Positions 3,777-5,543 of a DNA stretch of 5,543 nt are shown piece after piece. The stretch's first letter is position 1, and each line of letters opens with the position of its first letter. The position numbers and the translations under genes are program-made. The stretch covers positions 1 through 5,543 of the forward strand of contig JALVWZ010000433.1 in assembly GCA_027023115.1 (NCBI GenBank), given 5' to 3'. Below the pieces are notes generated by a model, which saw only the letters and a list, made by a program, of their open reading frames with translations, searched no databases and had not been told where the DNA came from. The stretch comes from Thermaceae bacterium (GTDB lineage Bacteria > Deinococcota > Deinococci > Deinococcales > Marinithermaceae).

Positions 3777-4973
3777 ATGCTCCGGTACTACCCGCGCCAT
3801 CTAACCGGCCGCTTGCAACGGGCGCTAAAAACCCATCCGGCCGTTTTTATCGAGGGCGCGCGCCAGGTAGGAAAAACAACGCTGGTCAGGAAAATAGCCC
3901 GCGAAATGGGGATGCGCTATGTCACGCTCGACGAATTTTCCCTGCTGGCCTCCGCCCAGGCAGATCCCGAAGGGTTTCTGGACAGCTGGGAAGAACCGCT
4001 GGTCATCGACGAGGTGCAGCGCGCCCCCGAACTGCTGCTTGCCATTAAGACCCGCATAGACCAGAAGCGCGTTCCGGGTAGCTACCTGCTCACGGGCTCG
4101 GCCAACGTGCTGGCGCTGCCGCGCGTCGCGGAGGCGCTGGTGGGCCGCATGGCGGTGTTGACCCTCTACCCCTTCTCTCAGGGAGAGCTTGAGGAGCGCC
4201 GCGAGGCGTTCGTCGAGCGCGCTTTTCAGGGCCAGCCCCCTCCGGAATGGGAAAGAGTCGACGTTTTGGAGCAGGTTCGGCGTGGCGGTTTTCCCGAAGT
4301 TGTCCGGCTGGAAAGCGGCTACCGCCCGGAGTGGTTCGCCGGGTACGTGCGCACCCTGCTGGAGCGCGACGTGCGCGACATCTCTGGCGTCGAGCAGGTG
4401 GCCGTGTTGCACGTGTTATTGACGCTTCTGGCCGAGCGGACGGGTAGCCTGCTCAACATCAGCGAGCTCAGCCGCACCCTGGGCAGGCCGCGCTCCACCA
4501 CCGACAAGTACCTGCGTCTTTTCGAGAAGTTGTTCCTCGTGCATAGGTTGCCGGCTTGGGCCGCAAACCCAACCAAGCGCCTTACCCGTTCTCCCAAGCT
4601 CCACATGGTAGACACCGGTCTGGCCGCCCATCTAGCCCGCGTCTTCAATGAGGGCGCGGTTCTGGAAACCTTCGTGGCCATGGAGCTTGCCAAACAGCTG
4701 AGCTGGACCGCGGAACCCTACCACTTGGCCCACTACCGGGACGCGAGCGGACGTGAAGTGGATCTCGTTTTGGAAGGACCCGAAGGCCTGGTAGGTATCG
4801 AAGTGAAATCCAAGCGGCGCGTCGGGTCCGGTGACTTTTCCGGTCTGCGCGCGCTCGAGCGGTCGGTTACCGAACGCTTCCGGGCCGGATACGTGCTCCA
4901 CCTTGGCTCCCAGGCCCTACCCTTCGGTGACAACTTGTGGTCGTTGCCCGTCCATGCGGTCTGGCGTTGGTGA
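3777..4973 (+). CDS. AAA_14 / DUF4143-family ATPase with PD-(D/E)XK-like C-terminus
   Basis: This is a complete 398-residue protein of the COG1373 type. The N-terminal P-loop ATPase has Walker A in GARQVGKTT (27-35), Walker B in PLVIDEVQ (74-81) with Asp78-Glu79, a sensor-like YLLTGSAN (103-110), and the family's LYPFSQGEL (130-138). The middle carries a winged-helix-like segment around residues 220-265, NISELSRTLGRPRSTTDKYL. The C-terminal DUF4143 part has E297, D329 in EVDLVLE, and E342-V-K344, the spacing of a PD-(D/E)XK nuclease-like core. Family function is unknown; members are patchily distributed and behave like mobile or accessory genes. The start is set by the promoter that ends six bases before it. 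It is transcribed opposite to infC, rpmI and rplT and sits between them. Its 5' end uses more AT-rich codons than the neighbours, in keeping with acquisition. Length is normal and there is no frameshift. Confidence 0.9.
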   Translation: MLRYYPRHLTGRLQRALKTHPAVFIEGARQVGKTTLVRKIAREMGMRYVTLDEFSLLASAQADPEGFLDSWEEPLVIDEVQRAPELLLAIKTRIDQKRVPGSYLLTGSANVLALPRVAEALVGRMAVLTLYPFSQGELEERREAFVERAFQGQPPPEWERVDVLEQVRRGGFPEVVRLESGYRPEWFAGYVRTLLERDVRDISGVEQVAVLHVLLTLLAERTGSLLNISELSRTLGRPRSTTDKYLRLFEKLFLVHRLPAWAANPTKRLTRSPKLHMVDTGLAAHLARVFNEGAVLETFVAMELAKQLSWTAEPYHLAHYRDASGREVDLVLEGPEGLVGIEVKSKRRVGSGDFSGLRALERSVTERFRAGYVLHLGSQALPFGDNLWSLPVHAVWRW

Positions 4974-5110
4974 CGGGGCAAGCCGGTGAACGCCGCTGGG
5001 TTCAAAAGAGGTCGCTTCTAAATCTGTAGTTCCGCCTTTTGCGCCGAACAGGTAATCCTTGCCGGTCCTCTGCTGTCCCTAGTGCCCAATCGATTCCGAG
5101 GCTACCGCAG

Positions 5111-5138
5111 CGATATAAAACGCGGCCCGGAGGCCGCG
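5111..5138 (-). terminator. Rho-independent terminator of infC
   Basis: On the minus strand CGCGGCC and GGCCGCG pair (seven G-C pairs) around a TCCG loop and are followed at once by TTTTATAT. It lies 22 bases past the infC stop. This separates infC transcription from the ATPase gene and from rpmI-rplT. It shares the CGCGGCC arm with the palindrome after rplT. Confidence 0.85.
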
Positions 5139-5160
5139 GAAGTAATGAGGTTGAACTGGA

Positions 5161-5543
5161 TCATTCCCCTGCGGGTTCTTTTTCGGCGGCTTCCTGAGCG
5201 GGCGCTTCTTCACGCTCCAGCTTTTTGGTGCGCTTCTCGGGGGGAATGGGGGCCAGCACCATGTTCATGTCGCGCCCGGCCATCAGCGGCTTCATTTCCA
5301 CCACCGCGATTTCGGCCAAATCTTCAGCGACGCGGTCGAGGATCTTCTTGCCCAGTTCGGGGTGGGCCATCTCGCGGCCGCGGAACATGATGGTCACTTT
5401 GACCTTGTGGCCGGCCTCGAGGAAGCGGCGCACGTGGCCAAGTTTGGTCTGATAGTCGTGTTCGTCGATCTTGACCCGGAACTTGATCGACTTCATTTCC
5501 TGGCGCTTGGCCTTCTTGCGGGTCTCTTTCTCGGCCTGTTGCT
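5161..5543 (-). CDS. infC: Translation initiation factor IF-3, C-terminal part (5' end outside window)
   Basis: The last 126 codons of infC are visible. The basic linker (KETRKKAKRQEMKSIKFR) leads into the C-terminal domain that binds the 30S platform and prevents premature 50S joining and wrong initiation. Diagnostic segments are KVKVTIMFRGREMAHPELG, the helix with ILDRVAEDL, and AGRDMNMVLAPIPPEKR. The protein ends in a charged, alanine-rich tail of about 20 residues (LEREEAPAQEAAEKEPAGE), longer than in E. coli IF3; Thermus relatives may share such a tail. The gene continues past the right edge, so the N-domain and the unusual start codon typical of infC cannot be checked. A terminator follows directly, whereas in most bacteria rpmI would come next. 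Confidence 0.97.
   Translation of the reverse strand, partial: QQAEKETRKKAKRQEMKSIKFRVKIDEHDYQTKLGHVRRFLEAGHKVKVTIMFRGREMAHPELGKKILDRVAEDLAEIAVVEMKPLMAGRDMNMVLAPIPPEKRTKKLEREEAPAQEAAEKEPAGE

Noticed and set aside
3825..4412. 195-codon minus-strand frame inside the ATPase gene
   Set aside because: It overlaps Walker A and B coding on the opposite strand and has shadow-like composition, with no ribosome-binding site or motif.

Overview
The window looks like a high-GC chromosome segment from the Deinococcus-Thermus phylum, most likely Thermaceae (Thermus, Meiothermus or Oceanithermus-like). Three things suggest this. The L35 and L20 proteins closely resemble the Thermus versions as I recall them. 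Translation signals mix strong Shine-Dalgarno sites with at least one apparently leaderless gene. The G+C content is high throughout. The genus cannot be fixed from this stretch.

Layout from right to left, which is the direction most genes are read: the C-terminal two thirds of infC (translation initiation factor IF3) enters from the right edge on the minus strand and ends at a clear hairpin-plus-T-run terminator. Next comes a plus-strand gene (3777-4973) for an AAA_14/DUF4143-type ATPase with a PD-(D/E)XK nuclease-like C-terminus. It starts exactly where a well-spaced promoter would begin transcription, and that promoter lies inside an 18-bp imperfect inverted repeat. Then rpmI (L35) and rplT (L20) follow on the minus strand with their own promoter, and close at a 22-bp perfect palindrome. 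In most bacteria infC-rpmI-rplT is one operon. Here it is split by about 1.5 kb carrying the oppositely oriented ATPase, so rpmI-rplT and infC are separate transcription units.

Left of rplT is a small membrane protein of the COG2426 (Sm_multidrug_ex) family. After it comes a 576-bp gene-free patchwork (1951-2526): a GNRA-capped hairpin, stacked palindromes, two degenerate heptanucleotide arrays (consensus near GCTTGTG), a C-rich/G-rich element with a short-loop G-quadruplex motif, and a 51-nt-spaced inverted repeat.

The most unusual gene is at 271-1950 (minus strand). It encodes a 559-residue protein joining an N-terminal PlsY-like membrane domain (acyl-phosphate:glycerol-3-phosphate acyltransferase family, with eroded motifs) to a C-terminal domain resembling cyanobacterial acyl-ACP reductase. 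The C-terminal domain has a Rossmann glycine motif and a conserved cysteine at the catalytic position. I infer a membrane-anchored enzyme that reduces acyl-ACP to fatty aldehyde. Twelve bases later, in the same frame, a partial gene begins and runs off the left edge. Its N-terminus resembles the leader domain of long serine O-acetyltransferases, but this is tentative.

The 187 bp between the ATPase and infC (4974-5160) hold only the infC terminator; I see no other feature there. No rRNA, tRNA, CRISPR array or transposase was found.
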